NCBI GenBank assembly: GCA_015680685.1
Contig: MNCI01002227.1
Location: forward strand, 658,299 to 722,298
DNA: 64,000 nucleotides
Direction of reading: 5' to 3'
From: Gnetum montanum
Lineage: Eukaryota; Streptophyta; Gnetopsida; Gnetales; Gnetaceae
Positions 1 through 9,882 of this stretch are shown here, one piece after another. The position numbers and the translations under genes are program-made. A model generated the notes under the pieces. It saw only the letters and a program-made list of their open reading frames with translations, was not told where the DNA came from and ran no database searches. Positions within the stretch are counted from its first letter, which is position 1. Each line of letters opens with the position of its first letter.

Positions 1-723
1 TACCGGTGGGACCCATTGCCCAGCCACAAGTTGTGAGGTAACACCTTGAACATGTTGGGTTGGAGTAATCAATGGTGTCCCATGGATTTGTACCTGAGGT
101 ATGTAATGGGTGGATGTGGAGGCGGGTATGATCGATGGCATTCCAATCACTTGAGGTTGAAAAGTTATTCCTACATTAGTCTAAGGAGGAAGTTGTTGAG
201 ATTGTGTTTGCAATGGTATGACGCAAGTAGATGCGTTAGTTTGAACATTGGACTTAGAGAAGACGGGAATAGGAATGGCTACTTCCTGTAATGAACCTGG
301 TGGTAGAAATGTTGTCTCTTCTAGGAAAGGTTGGAACAATGGATTTGTGTAGGCATGGGGACTAACAGTATGGTAGGAATCTCCATGTTTAGATTGGGCT
401 ACAAAATCATCTTCCTCATCTTGAGGCTCTATTGGCGGTAGCTGTAAGGCTTGACTTCTAGCCATAAGAAGCTGGGATATGAGTCTATGATGGTGTTTAG
501 AGAGTGGGATTATATCAAATGCTAAAGGGATGAACTCACAATCTCCTTTGTGGACAAGTTCATAGTCTCGTTTCGCTTTCCTTTCAACATGATCGATAGG
601 CAAGTTGGCTTGGATTTTTACACAAATGAAGTTATCTTGTTCAGGGCTTAGTGTGGCTCGCTTTGGTTGGATTTTGGTATCAAACATGTTAGGCATTGAT
701 GTAGAAGGTTGATCTGGATTCAT
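1..723 (-). pseudogene. gag-like ORF of element G, 5' part, one internal stop
   Basis: The frame opens at ATG 723-721 (MNPDQPSTSM...), about 340 bases inside the LTR, and reads down to base 1 with one TAG at 183-181. An upstream in-frame ATG at 837 is less likely, because the extra N-terminus is only phenylalanine-rich low-complexity sequence. The visible protein is rich in Gln, Pro, Ser and Thr, with a charged stretch near residues 35-60. No zinc knuckle or retrotrans_gag core is visible in this part. I assign it to gag by position only (first ORF after the primer site). It is truncated by the window edge. Confidence 0.5.
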
Positions 724-1039
724 ATTCACAAATTGGGTTGTGAAAGTTGTTATTTGTAGAAAATGACTAACTTTGAAAATGAAAAATAAAATAAAAAATA
801 AAAAATGACTAAATCTACTAGTAGCAGGAAAATGCATAAGTGTAAAAATGAAAGAAAAAAATGCTAAGTATGAAAATGCAGGGAAAAAAATGCTAAGTGT
901 GAAAACTGCTAAAAATGGCCAACTCTAATGCTACACTCACTACGCTGGAGCTTGCTATGCTCTGGGAACTTGTTATGCTCTTTAGAACATCTAGAGTTTT
1001 GACTAAGTGTTAATCAAAAATGTAGATAGAAATGGTTCA

Positions 1040-1058
1040 GGCCCTCCTTCTAGCGCCA
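1040..1058 (-). promoter_or_regulatory. Primer-binding site of element G
   Basis: The minus strand reads TGGCGCTAGAAGGAGGGCC, starting five bases inside the end of the LTR. A TGG start right after an LTR ending in CA is the normal layout for a tRNA primer site. The tRNA could not be named with confidence. It is clearly a different class from the tRNA-Asp-type sites of elements A, C, D, E and F. Confidence 0.65.
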
Positions 1059-1063
1059 AAAAC

Positions 1064-2718
1064 TGTACTGACCTAAATCGTCGATGTAAGGCTAGAAGGG
1101 AAACAGACACCGAGAGATTGTCAAGCAGCCACAGCTGACCCTGCCTTCGCTTGAGGGCAAGCTGGAAAAGTAAATGAAGGCAGAGTGCCTTAGATGGTTT
1201 GCACGCAAATCAACCAAGGACTTCCCCGAGCGTAAGCTACGACTAGCGCTAGGGTTATCGTAAATAGGATGTAAACGGAATGCAAGCAGCAATATGAAAT
1301 GTAAAAAAAGCGTGCTAAATTATGAATAAAGCATGAACAAAGTTATATAAAAAAAAGCATGAACAGAACTAAACAATGCAAATGGGAGGTAATAATAAAA
1401 CTATATTGTATTGTTCAAACAAGAATATGCACCGGTCAAAGCGTAGTTGCACACGTGTGGATGGCAAGTCAAATGCCTAGCCCTGGAATGATATGATGTG
1501 ATGATGCGACGATGAACGTGAGAAAAAATTGGAAGCCAACAATCAGATGTGCCCAGCGCCCAAGAATTGCAAGTTCTATCCTTTTTCAGAATTGCCAATC
1601 TCTCCAATTTTTTCCTCCCTCCATCTTCTTCCTTTTGCCTCTCCCAGTTTGTGTGAATTGATAGGGTATTTATAGGGTTGGGCTAGGGTTTGGCTGGGGT
1701 TTTCAAGAATGGAATCAACGGTTGGGAGATGAGAGGAAAATAGATCTAGTGACATGTGTCCCATGGATAGTTGGCACGAGTTGGATGTGTGCTAGATATT
1801 TGCCTTCTTTGACTAGGTTCAATATATTTTATGATTTGTGGGTCATTCAAGCTCATGAAAATACAAACAAATTAGAAAGACAAGCCCTCAAGCGATAAAA
1901 ATTTAGAAAGAAAATTTAGAAGGATTATTTCTGGCTCCGACTCGCTTGAAAAATTATTTTTTTTTCTTTTCTGAATATCCGATCTTATTTTGAATGTGCT
2001 TCCATGTCCCCTTGCCATCGTACAGATTTCTTGAAAAAGAAAATCAAGAAGGATTAACACACCTTGCTTGTCTAGCATCCAGCGTGACTTGCAGTGTGAC
2101 CTGCAGTGTGACCTCCAAAACTTGCAATTTTGGGTTGAAATCTAGAATTTCTGAAGGCTGGGACCCATAGTTATCAATAGTGGACCTTGAGGATGACTTA
2201 CACCCTTAAAATCAAGTCATTTTGTCTTAGTTTTAGGGCTCTAAAAATTGGTGACGCTGATCCTTACGTTGTGCAACATTTGAAAAAGTAACCCCAGCGT
2301 CACCAAGTCAAAATGGCATATTTGAGGCCCAAATCTTGATTTTCTGGAGGCTGGGAGCTGCTAGGAACCTTGGTGTAGGTCATGGGGGGTCCTTGTGCTT
2401 GATTTCAACCTATTTTGACTCAGTTTCAGGGCTCCAAAAGTTGGTGACGCTGATCCTTACGTTGTGCAACGTCTGAAAAAGAACCAAAGTGTACTTAGCC
2501 AAAACCAAATATTTTGAACCCGAAACTTTTGATTCTGGATGCTAGAAGTTGGTGTAGTCACTTGTGGGCCCTGAGGGGACCTTGCCTATTGAATCATGGG
2601 CCATCAAGGGCTATTTCGGAGGCCTCCAAGTTTGGTCACGTTGTACTCATGTTGGGCAGCAGCATGACTTAGCTTGATTCTTGTCTAAAAGTGCTAGGCC
2701 AAATTTAGTGGTGTTTCA
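1064..2718 (-). repeat. 5' LTR of element G (about 1.66 kb)
   Basis: On the minus strand it starts TGAAACACC (2718) and ends CAGTACA (1064), so it has TG...CA termini. A TATA box (TATAAATA, minus strand) lies at 1674-1667. The U3 part (above about 2080) holds three diverged units with a period near 193 bases, anchored by GTGACGCTGATCC at 2251 and 2444 and a weaker copy at 2635. The segment at 1064-1260 recurs at 63553-63750. The high end is inferred from the CA terminus and from the resumption of element F sequence at 2719. Confidence 0.7.
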
Positions 2719-2786
2719 GTACGTGATATCGTGTCACTTGTAATATCACGTACATAATATCACGACCAACAATTCATGACTCATCA
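2719..2786 (-). repeat. 3' LTR of element F, first 68 bases only
   Basis: The minus strand reads TGATGAGTCATGAATTGTTG from 2786, identical to the start of F's 5' LTR at 7293. It continues with alternating TGATATC-like palindromes that align, with differences, to 7293-7226. It stops at 2719, where the LTR of element G begins. It is preceded by the tract AGTTGTGGGGGTA (2799-2787). Confidence 0.8.
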
Positions 2787-2959
2787 TACCCCCACAACTG
2801 AATGAAAACTTGTCCTCGAGTTAAAGTGAGAACAAGCTCCATTGATTACACAATGGATAGGTATTGGATTATTGACTAACTAGAATGGATTCATGCCACA
2901 GTGTGGAATCAGACAAAAATTGAGACACAACACGAAGAACACAAAAGAAAATCCTATAA

Positions 2960-3560
2960 CTACAACATTGGGTGGAACTCATGTAGTTCCTGGTGACGGT
3001 GGCTCCTCCATGGATGTCTTTCCCTTGTCTTGTGCTCCAAGTATTGGGATTTCATGGCATTGAAGTATGGCCTAGAGTTTCTCCTCTTGTAATACCTTGA
3101 GTGCCTTGGTGTGCACATAAGTTTGTGCTTGTGCCATAGAGGCATCCCAGTCAGCCTTCTCTCTTTCTTCTGCCACCCTTTTATTCTCTGTCAACAGTTT
3201 ATTAAGTTGCTCAGTTCTGAAAGTGACTATTCAGAAGGTTTAATACTTCTGAAATGGCTTGAACTAAGAAATCAATAGTCACACCACAAATGTTAACCGT
3301 GGTACCTTGTTCTTTGCTGTGCCAAAATTGGTACATTTACCCTAAGTACCAAGCACCGCTTTCAGAGAGGGTAGACCATAATGGGGAACCTTTGAGGTGA
3401 TCCCTAACGACCTCCAGAGAAAATTCTGCGAAAGGTCCAAAGTTTAATTCCACGATCACTACAATAAATATGGACCTTTCATGGATGGCCTGAACATAAT
3501 CCTAGGGCAACATGAGATGTCGTACCTATTTAGATGCTACAGTAGCTTCTCCTTCTGCCT
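2960..3560 (-). pseudogene. Third-ORF (ORF3) remnant of element F
   Basis: Read on the minus strand, about 3480-3250 gives a decayed frame that aligns with elements D and E: FGPFAEF, then WYLG, one stop, MYQFW, then VNICGVTIDFLVQAISEVLN. E has WYTGETFLF, then VKIKDISVSYSVQAIAEVLG; D has WYLGKFYQFW. The 3250-2960 part is charged (ENKRVAEEREKADWD), has heptad-like spacing, and ends at EEPPSPGTT, matching E's PPSPRT. The N-terminus is missing, and F's copy is much shorter than D's (about 200 versus 900 codons). The function is unknown; the middle resembles a family annotated as putative plant transposon protein, judged from memory. Confidence 0.55.
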
Positions 3561-4002
3561 GCCTTGATTGTATAGTGGTAGGGTCTTCTTGGTGGATACT
3601 AAATGATTGTTCCTCCTACTCTGCATGTTGTTTGGTAGGAGCTTATCCTTCACCTCTTCTAGGTCACTTGATCCCACCTTGAGCAGGACCTTCCTGTTGT
3701 CCACGTTTCAGGCCATCTGCAATCACATGGGGCCAATCGTTAGTAAGGTTGTTACCAAAGTTAGGTTATACCTTACTGCTTGCCTTAATGAATTGCTTTA
3801 TCTTCGTGTGACATTAATTAAAATCTTCCCGAAAGATTATAATATTGAATCCTCTTTGCTTAGGTGGTTTCCAAATCTAGTTTCCTGGTATAACTAAGGA
3901 GATGAAATGGTTTTTGGTGCATTTATTCTTAATTTTATAATTAATTACCCTTAATAATGTCCTTCAAGTGATGATGAATTTCAAAAAAATTATGCTCTAT
4001 TC

Positions 4003-4040
4003 GGCATGTGCCCCTCCCCCACGACAAGCTGAACACTCCG
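4003..4040 (-). promoter_or_regulatory. Internal purine-rich motif at the gag/ORF3 boundary of element F
   Basis: The minus strand reads CTTGTCGTGGGGGAGGGG, then CACATGCCGAATAG. This is the F version of a motif found just after pol in A (16030), C (31640) and E (47507). It resembles a second polypurine tract, distinct from the one beside the 3' LTR. Confidence 0.5.
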
Positions 4041-4252
4041 GGTTCAAGTAGGTTCAAACGGAACGAAAATCGGAGTACCAGCAAGCAAGTTATGGATATG
4101 AAAGCAAGGGGCATGCAATCACGAGTCATAGAGAGGAATTTGAAAAACTTCCCCCACGTGAACAGTTGAAAATGATGTTGATTAGCGTAGGGGGTTGTGT
4201 ATATATGTGTGTGTGTGTATATATATGGACGCAATATCAATGTTAGGGCACT

Positions 4253-6268
4253 TTATAGGGGATACCCCCCATAACTAAATGGTTGAGCATGGCAAGGATT
4301 AATAATTGAAAGATGAGGATCCTTGCATGTCGAAAATATTAAAACTTGGTCATACTTACCCCATTGGGGTTCACACACCTGATTATAGTAAGCATAGTAG
4401 GGCAATTTATAAGATGTGGTTCCCGGGTAAAGAGTTGATCCACTACGATACTTGAGACCGTAAGATGGTATGCAAGGATCAGAATGTTGCTCTCCATAGC
4501 CATATTCATTGGGTCGTATGGTTGTTGGAGTGTTAATTAGTGGCCCTGATGAAGTGACATGAGGCATTAGATTCAAAGAGAAGGATGCACCACAGTGTTG
4601 GACTTGTGTTGAGTTGGAGAATGCAGTGGCCTTGGTACTGTGTTGTCCCTTCCTACCGTCATGTCTAAAGAATGGACGCCTTTGATGTTGATGAGGTCTC
4701 TCACTGCTATTGGTAATAGTAGCACAAGTAACATTCGTGGGTTGTTGTTGTGGTGCAGACACTTCAGGAATAGTTGGTGGTGATGTAGAAGGAGGGAAAG
4801 GATGAGAATGTTGAAATTTAGGAGAAGTGTAAGGTACACAAGGTGGTGGTTGTGTTGAGGACATGGGCTAATAGTATTGAGGAGAATGATAATGCGGCGA
4901 GATAGAGTATGTTGACCCAGTTGGGGAAATAGGATATTGAACTAGATAAGCATCTAGATTCAGATGATACAAAGGGTGTCCCCAGTTTAGGGATGGCTTC
5001 CCCTACGACTGGGATTGTTGCCACTGTGATCGAACACAGTATCTCTGTATGAACTCTGGGTGTAACGTGCTTCCCCAACGTTCATATAAATGTACCAAGA
5101 TGGGGCATTGGCCCTTGGGATGATCGTACAGGAAAATGTTGCATTCATACATGTGATTGGCAATTGAGCTCTTATTTTCTTCATCCCTTCTTTCCAATTG
5201 CCTAATGATATTTTGTCCTACTTCTCGGGTTGTCAAAACTTTATCTCCAATAATATTGATATATTCCCCACACTTTTTATACATCCATTCCGGCATCTTA
5301 TTGATCTTTGCCTCAATTTCATCTAATGATTGTTGTATTGGAAAAGATGGTTCTTCCTCCTTGAGATAGGTTGGTTTCTCCTTTTTATGATTATGGACCT
5401 CTGTTAAGTTGAGATTTTGGTCCCATTGATTTTTTTCAACACTCTCCCATCTAGCCATTTCTCCTTCTTCTTTTGCTACCTGCTTAATAAGCTCATGGAA
5501 TTGATGGGTTCATAGTTCGTATAGTTGACCTTGGGCATACATCCCTAGGATCTCTCTTGTTTCATCACGAAGCCCATCAATGATATGGTACATTAGCCTT
5601 TCCTCAGAGAACTCATGGCCTGGACAGTTGTTTAACAGTGCATAATATCTTTCTAAGGCCATGTCCAAGGATTCATGTTGTGCTTGTTTCCACTCTTGGA
5701 TTTTTTTCCTCAAGGTCGACACTCTTACGTAGGTTTGATACCTTTCGTTAAAGAGTTCTAACATTGTTGGCCAACGTTGTATTGAATTTGGTTTTAACAA
5801 TCTATACCATACTTTTACTTGGCCAACGAGTGTCATAGGAGAGAGCTTGAGTTTTTGCCAATCATTATCAATGTTGTTCCATGCACAAGCATCATAGAAG
5901 GCTTGTAAATCTTGTTGCGAATCTAAGTCATAGCCTCCTAAGAAATTGGGAAAGTTATTTAAATCTAGCCTAGGTAGGAAGCTCTCTTTACGATGCTTAC
6001 GGGAGATTCGAACAGACTCTTGTATTTGCGTTAGACTTGTAGTGGCCAGGAGGGGTTCATCATCATCAAGTAAGTTATGCTTTCATGCGTTGGGACGATG
6101 TCGCCTTCGTTTATGTTTATAAGAAACCCCCACCTCGGATTGTATACTCCAATCTTCATTGTCATATAATTCGTTGGTTCTCCAATGAATTGCCTCACTA
6201 GATGTGGCATTATCGTAGTCTTGTAGGAGAGGCATGGTTGTGAATTTTTGTGTGAATTTGTATGTCAC
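4253..6268 (-). pseudogene. gag of element F, one frame with a few stops
   Basis: A single reading frame runs from about 6268 to 4253 (about 670 codons) with no frameshift and only four or so stops (near 6083, 5510, 5003 and 4865). Order: a basic stretch (KHKRRRHR); DLNNFPNFLGGYD; the retrotrans_gag core (WYRLLKP to LRDETREILGMYAQG, about 5790-5520); a charged segment; the motif YDHPKGQCPILVHL; then a Pro/Gln/Ser-rich tail. Gag would form the particle shell. Compared with A, the tail diverges after RRPFF and no protease follows. Frame preservation suggests that F is younger than its neighbours or was recently under selection. Confidence 0.8.
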
Positions 6269-6356
6269 TTTTTGTAATTATTTCTTCCTAAAAGATATAT
6301 CATTAATTCCTATACAGTGACCTTGTATGATATAAATAATCTAGATAACTAGCACT

Positions 6357-6375
6357 GTCCCCAGCAATGGTGCCA
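6357..6375 (-). promoter_or_regulatory. Primer-binding site of element F (tRNA-Asp type)
   Basis: The minus strand reads TGGCACCATTGCTGGGGAC one base after the LTR end. It is close to the tRNA-Asp-complementary site known from Athila/Tat elements (TGGCGCCGTTGCCGGGG, from memory) and homologous to the sites in A, C and D. Confidence 0.8.
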
Positions 6376-6376
6376 A

Positions 6377-7293
6377 TGATGAGTGGCGAGGTACCCCTAC
6401 ACTCAATCATAAGAATACGAGCATTTCACGCATGATCTGGTCGAACTTCACAAACAGACTAGTTGTGGTATCCAAACAGTTACTCGTAGATCACAGTTCG
6501 TTGTCTTCCCACCTAGACTAGTATTAGCTTTATCACGTATGGTTTAGTCCAGAGTGAGGTGAATGATGTGTCCCTACACTAACGCTATTCCTGGGTATGA
6601 TGGTAAATAATGTTAACTAAGCTAGGAGAGAGGATGAGAGAGAATCTAAACTAGCCTAAGTGCAATGAGCATCTGTTCCTTAATCATCCGTACACATCTT
6701 GGACCTCGTGCACAACTACCACTAGGATTACCAAGCGCATGGACTAGGTACGCTACTGAGTTACCAAGTAGTCACACTTAAATGCTCGTGATTAAGTCGT
6801 ACTCATTCTGCGTTACTAGGAGATAAGGGTAGAGAGATATTAACTAAGAAAGTAATAAATAACAATAAAAATTAAATAATTAAGTTAAGTAGATGTTGTA
6901 ATGATAAAGTAATCTCGATCTTTATTGCTAGTCATGTGCTTGTCCAAGTATGTCACACTCGAATAAGGATGTTGTACAATTACAATCATCACACTGTGGG
7001 CATGCACTGGGAGAAAGGGTTGAGAAGAAAAATTGACAAAAAGTCCCTACCTTAGTACTAAAAACTTCTAAACTTAAAACTTAAAAACTAACCTTCCAAA
7101 TCTGCCCACCTCTTATTTATAGATGAGGAGACAAGCTGTGATATCGTGTACACGATATCGTGTCTAGGCTGTGATATCGTGTATGTGATATTGCGTTGGC
7201 TATGATATTGCATACATGATATCGCGTACGTGATATCACATCGCCTATGATATCACATATGTGATATCACAGCCAACAATTCATGACTCATCA
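6377..7293 (-). repeat. 5' LTR of element F (917 bp)
   Basis: The LTR starts TGATGAGTC (7293) and ends CCACTCATCA (6377) on the minus strand. U3 opens with a dense array of GATATC-type palindromes (about 7280-7135). The TATA box TATAAATA is at 7121-7114. Much of U5 is shared with the LTRs of A and C. Confidence 0.9.
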
Positions 7294-8797
7294 CACGGTT
7301 TTGTCATTATGTCAACACTTGCAATAAGTGAAGAGAAGTATACAAATGAGCTTCCTCCAGTGATGCAACCTTTGGCATTGGAATTTGCTGATGTTTTCAA
7401 GGGAAAAATTGGAAGGACTTCCACCAATGAAATCTATCCAACATCAAATAGATTTCATAATATGAGCTACAATTCCAAATGAAAGAGCCTACCGCATGAC
7501 TCCAAATCAAAGGGAAGAATTGAAGAAGCAAGTGAATTACTATCTAATGGTTTTATTAAGGAATCCATCTCTCCTTGTGTCATTCCAACGATGTTAGTTC
7601 CCAAGAAGGACATTAATGAATTAAGGATGTGCATAGATTCTAGGGTTGTTAATAGGATTACTATCAAGTATAGATTTCTTATTCCTAGGATGGATGACAT
7701 TCTTAATGTGCTTGCGAATGCTGATATTTTTTCTGAAATTGATTTAGAAAGTGATTATTATTATATAAGGATTAGATTGGGAGATGAATGAAAAATAATC
7801 TTTAAGACACCTAATGGCTTGTATGAGTGTTTATTCTTGCCTTTTGGGATAACCAATGCTCTAGCCACATTTATGAGGCTCATGCATGAAGTCCTAAAGG
7901 ATTTTATTGGTAAATGTTGTATTGTTTTCTTTGATGACATTCTTGTTTACAGTTCTAAGGAAGAGGACCATGTACTCATTTAAGGATGATATGCTCCAAG
8001 TTACAAGAGGAAAAATTGGTGATTAATGCAAAGAAAAGCCACTTCGTGAAGAAAGAAATTGTCTACCTAGGTCATGTTGTCTCTAAGAACCAATTTAGGA
8101 TGGAACCAATGAAGATACATGTAATTAAGACATGGCCTTCACCTAAGGATGTGGGAGAGGTGAGATCTTTTCTTGGTTTGGTTAGCTTCTATAGAAGCTT
8201 TATTAAGAATTTTAGTTCCATTGCATGGCCTATGCTCTTTTGTTTGAAGAAAAATTCAACATGTATGTGGAATAATGAGAAAGAAAAATCCTTTCAAGCA
8301 TTGAAAGAGAAAATTTGTAGTGCTCCAATTTTGATAATTCCAAACATCTCAAAACTATTTGATGTGGAAGTAGATGCAAGTGGGCTTGCTATTAGAGGTG
8401 TGCTTTCTCAAGAAGGTAAGCCAATTGCATTCTTTTCTGAAAAATTAAATGAATCTAGACAAAATTATAGTGTGTATGAAAAGGAGTTATATGTTATACT
8501 TCAAGCCATTAAACATTGGAGACATTACTTGTTAGGATTAGATTTTCTTTTATTTACTAATCATAGAGCACTTCAATTTTTGAATTCTCAAAAGAAATTG
8601 AGTGCCAAGTACATGAAATGGATAGGGCAATTGCAAGAATTTCATTTTGTTTTAAAACACAAGAGTGGGAAGTCTAATGTTGTGGCTCATGCTTTGTCTA
8701 GAGTTCATGTTCTTTCTTCTAATGTGAAAGTTCAAGGATTTGAGTCTTTTGCTTCATGATATCCTCATGGGAAGGATTTTGAAGCGATTTGGAAAAA
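7294..8797 (+). pseudogene. Pol of element B: reverse transcriptase and RNase H (broken)
   Basis: The frame starts mid-protein (LPPVMQPLALEFADVF, the linker before RT). RT follows with SPCVIPTMLVPKKD, IDSRVVNRITIKYRF, DIFSEIDLES and the catalytic FFDDILVYS near 7930-7956 (first D of the pair near 7934). Stops lie near 7480, 7788 and 7980, the last with a frameshift. The RNase H half then reads openly from 7986 to 8759, with YLGHVVS, FLGLVSFYRSFIKNFS, the RNase H entry DVEVDASG, and ALQFLNSQKKLSAKYMKWIG. Chromovirus RT/RNase H makes cDNA and removes the RNA template; this copy cannot be functional. Confidence 0.85.
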
Positions 8798-8802
8798 GTT
8801 AT
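8798..8802. repeat. Target site duplication of element A, left copy (GTTAT)
   Basis: GTTAT immediately precedes the TGATGAG start of the 5' LTR. The same five bases follow the 3' LTR at 18964-18968, where the B reading frame resumes. Confidence 0.9.
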
Positions 8803-9737
8803 TGATGAGCTGTGATATCGCATGGGCTGCAATATCGTGTACACGATATCACGGTTGTCGTGATATCGCATCTCACGCGATATTGCATACATGATATCGC
8901 GTCGTCCCCTGCGATATCGTAGTGCACCATCATATCTATAAATAAGAGGTGACTCTCCCTTGTTTCCTCATCCTAGGCTAGAAGTAGGGAAACTCTGGCA
9001 GATTGATCACTCCAGAGATAGAATATTTTCCATGTGCCCGTTGTAGGAGTCCTAAAGTGAACGGATCTTTATTCGAGCAACATTGTACCTGAACACAAGT
9101 TGTGTATGGAAATAAAGACAAACTTCCTGGATAAACCTTACAGTGCATGGAATAGGATTTTATTTAATGTTATTTACTGCTTTCTCTCTCACCCTTATCT
9201 CCTAGTAATGCGGAATGAGTACGACTTGATTAAGAGCATTTAAGGATGTGTATGGATAATCAAGGAACGGATGCTCATCGCACTTAGGCTAGATTAGATT
9301 TTCTCAACCCTTTCCTCCTAGTTAAGTGCCTCAGTACGACCACTGTGAGCATGTGTGTTACGCGTGGTGATCCTAGCAACGATTAGCGTTTGGTAGCCAC
9401 GGTTGCATCGGTTCAGGGTGTGTACGGTAAGTGAGAACGGATGCTGATGCTAGGTAATTTAGACTTAGTTCATTAGTTAGAGTTAGTAATTAGTTTCTCA
9501 ACCCTTCACCTTGTTAGCATAGGAGACGTAAAACATAAAAAGCTAAAAAAATCATATACCTCAAACTTACTTAACCATACACTGTGACAGCTACAAGTAA
9601 GTCTAGGAAGACAACGAATGATTAACCCTAAGTGTTCCATGGGGCATGTAGGCACTTAGTCTACAGAGTTCGATCAGATCATGCGTGCTATGCTCGTATT
9701 CATATGGTTGAGTGTAGGGGTATCTCACCACTCATCA
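8803..9737 (+). repeat. 5' LTR of element A (935 bp)
   Basis: Starts TGATGAGCTGTG and ends CCACTCATCA. U3 opens with about seven GATATC-like palindromes (8815-8930). TATAAATA lies at 8937-8944, so transcription probably starts some 30 bases later. U3 palindrome number differs from the 3' copy, while the rest aligns closely. Confidence 0.93.
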
Positions 9738-9738
9738 T

Positions 9739-9757
9739 TGGCATCATTGTCAGGGAC
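9739..9757 (+). promoter_or_regulatory. Primer-binding site of element A (tRNA-Asp type)
   Basis: TGGCATCATTGTCAGGGAC, one base after the 5' LTR. It differs from the C element site TGGCACCGTTGCCAGGGAC only by transitions. Confidence 0.85.
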
Positions 9758-9882
9758 TAAGTATTTGTGCGCTAAATAGAACATAGGATATCACTCATAT
9801 CATTGGGAGCCTAAACAAACCTTCAGGTTAATCAAATAAGAAAAATTATATAGCGGTAAAATTAGCACACCTATAAGACATC

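Larger units (their letters stand above)
1..2718 (-). mobile_element. Element G: Ty3/gypsy-like LTR retrotransposon, 5' part only (runs off the left edge)
   Basis: A minus-strand LTR (1064-2718), a primer-binding site (1040-1058) and the start of gag (723 down to 1) lie in the right order for the 5' end of an LTR retrotransposon. Pol and the 3' LTR would be left of the window. G sits inside the 3' LTR of element F: base 2719 onward matches the U3 start of F's other LTR. A related LTR begins at 63553. The lineage within Ty3/gypsy is not settled, because no pol domain is visible. Confidence 0.8.
2719..7293 (-). mobile_element. Element F: gag-only (pol-less) LTR retrotransposon of the Athila/Tat-like family
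   Basis: Order on the minus strand: 5' LTR (7293-6377), primer site (6375-6357), gag (6268-4253), purine-rich motif (about 4030-4010), third-ORF remnant (about 3480-2960), polypurine tract (2799-2787), then the first 68 bases of the 3' LTR (2786-2719), where element G interrupts. Protease, RT, RNase H and integrase are completely absent between gag and the purine motif. F is inserted in chromovirus B, whose frame resumes at 7294. Its other end and the second target duplication lie left of the window. Confidence 0.8.

Noticed and set aside
46-291. Plus-strand open frame of 81 codons
   Set aside because: It is the reverse shadow of the G gag frame, with no domain or codon signal of its own.
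4197-4226. Promoter suggested by TATATATA upstream of the internal purine motif in F
   Set aside because: It is part of a TG/TA microsatellite, equivalent to the repeats in A and C.
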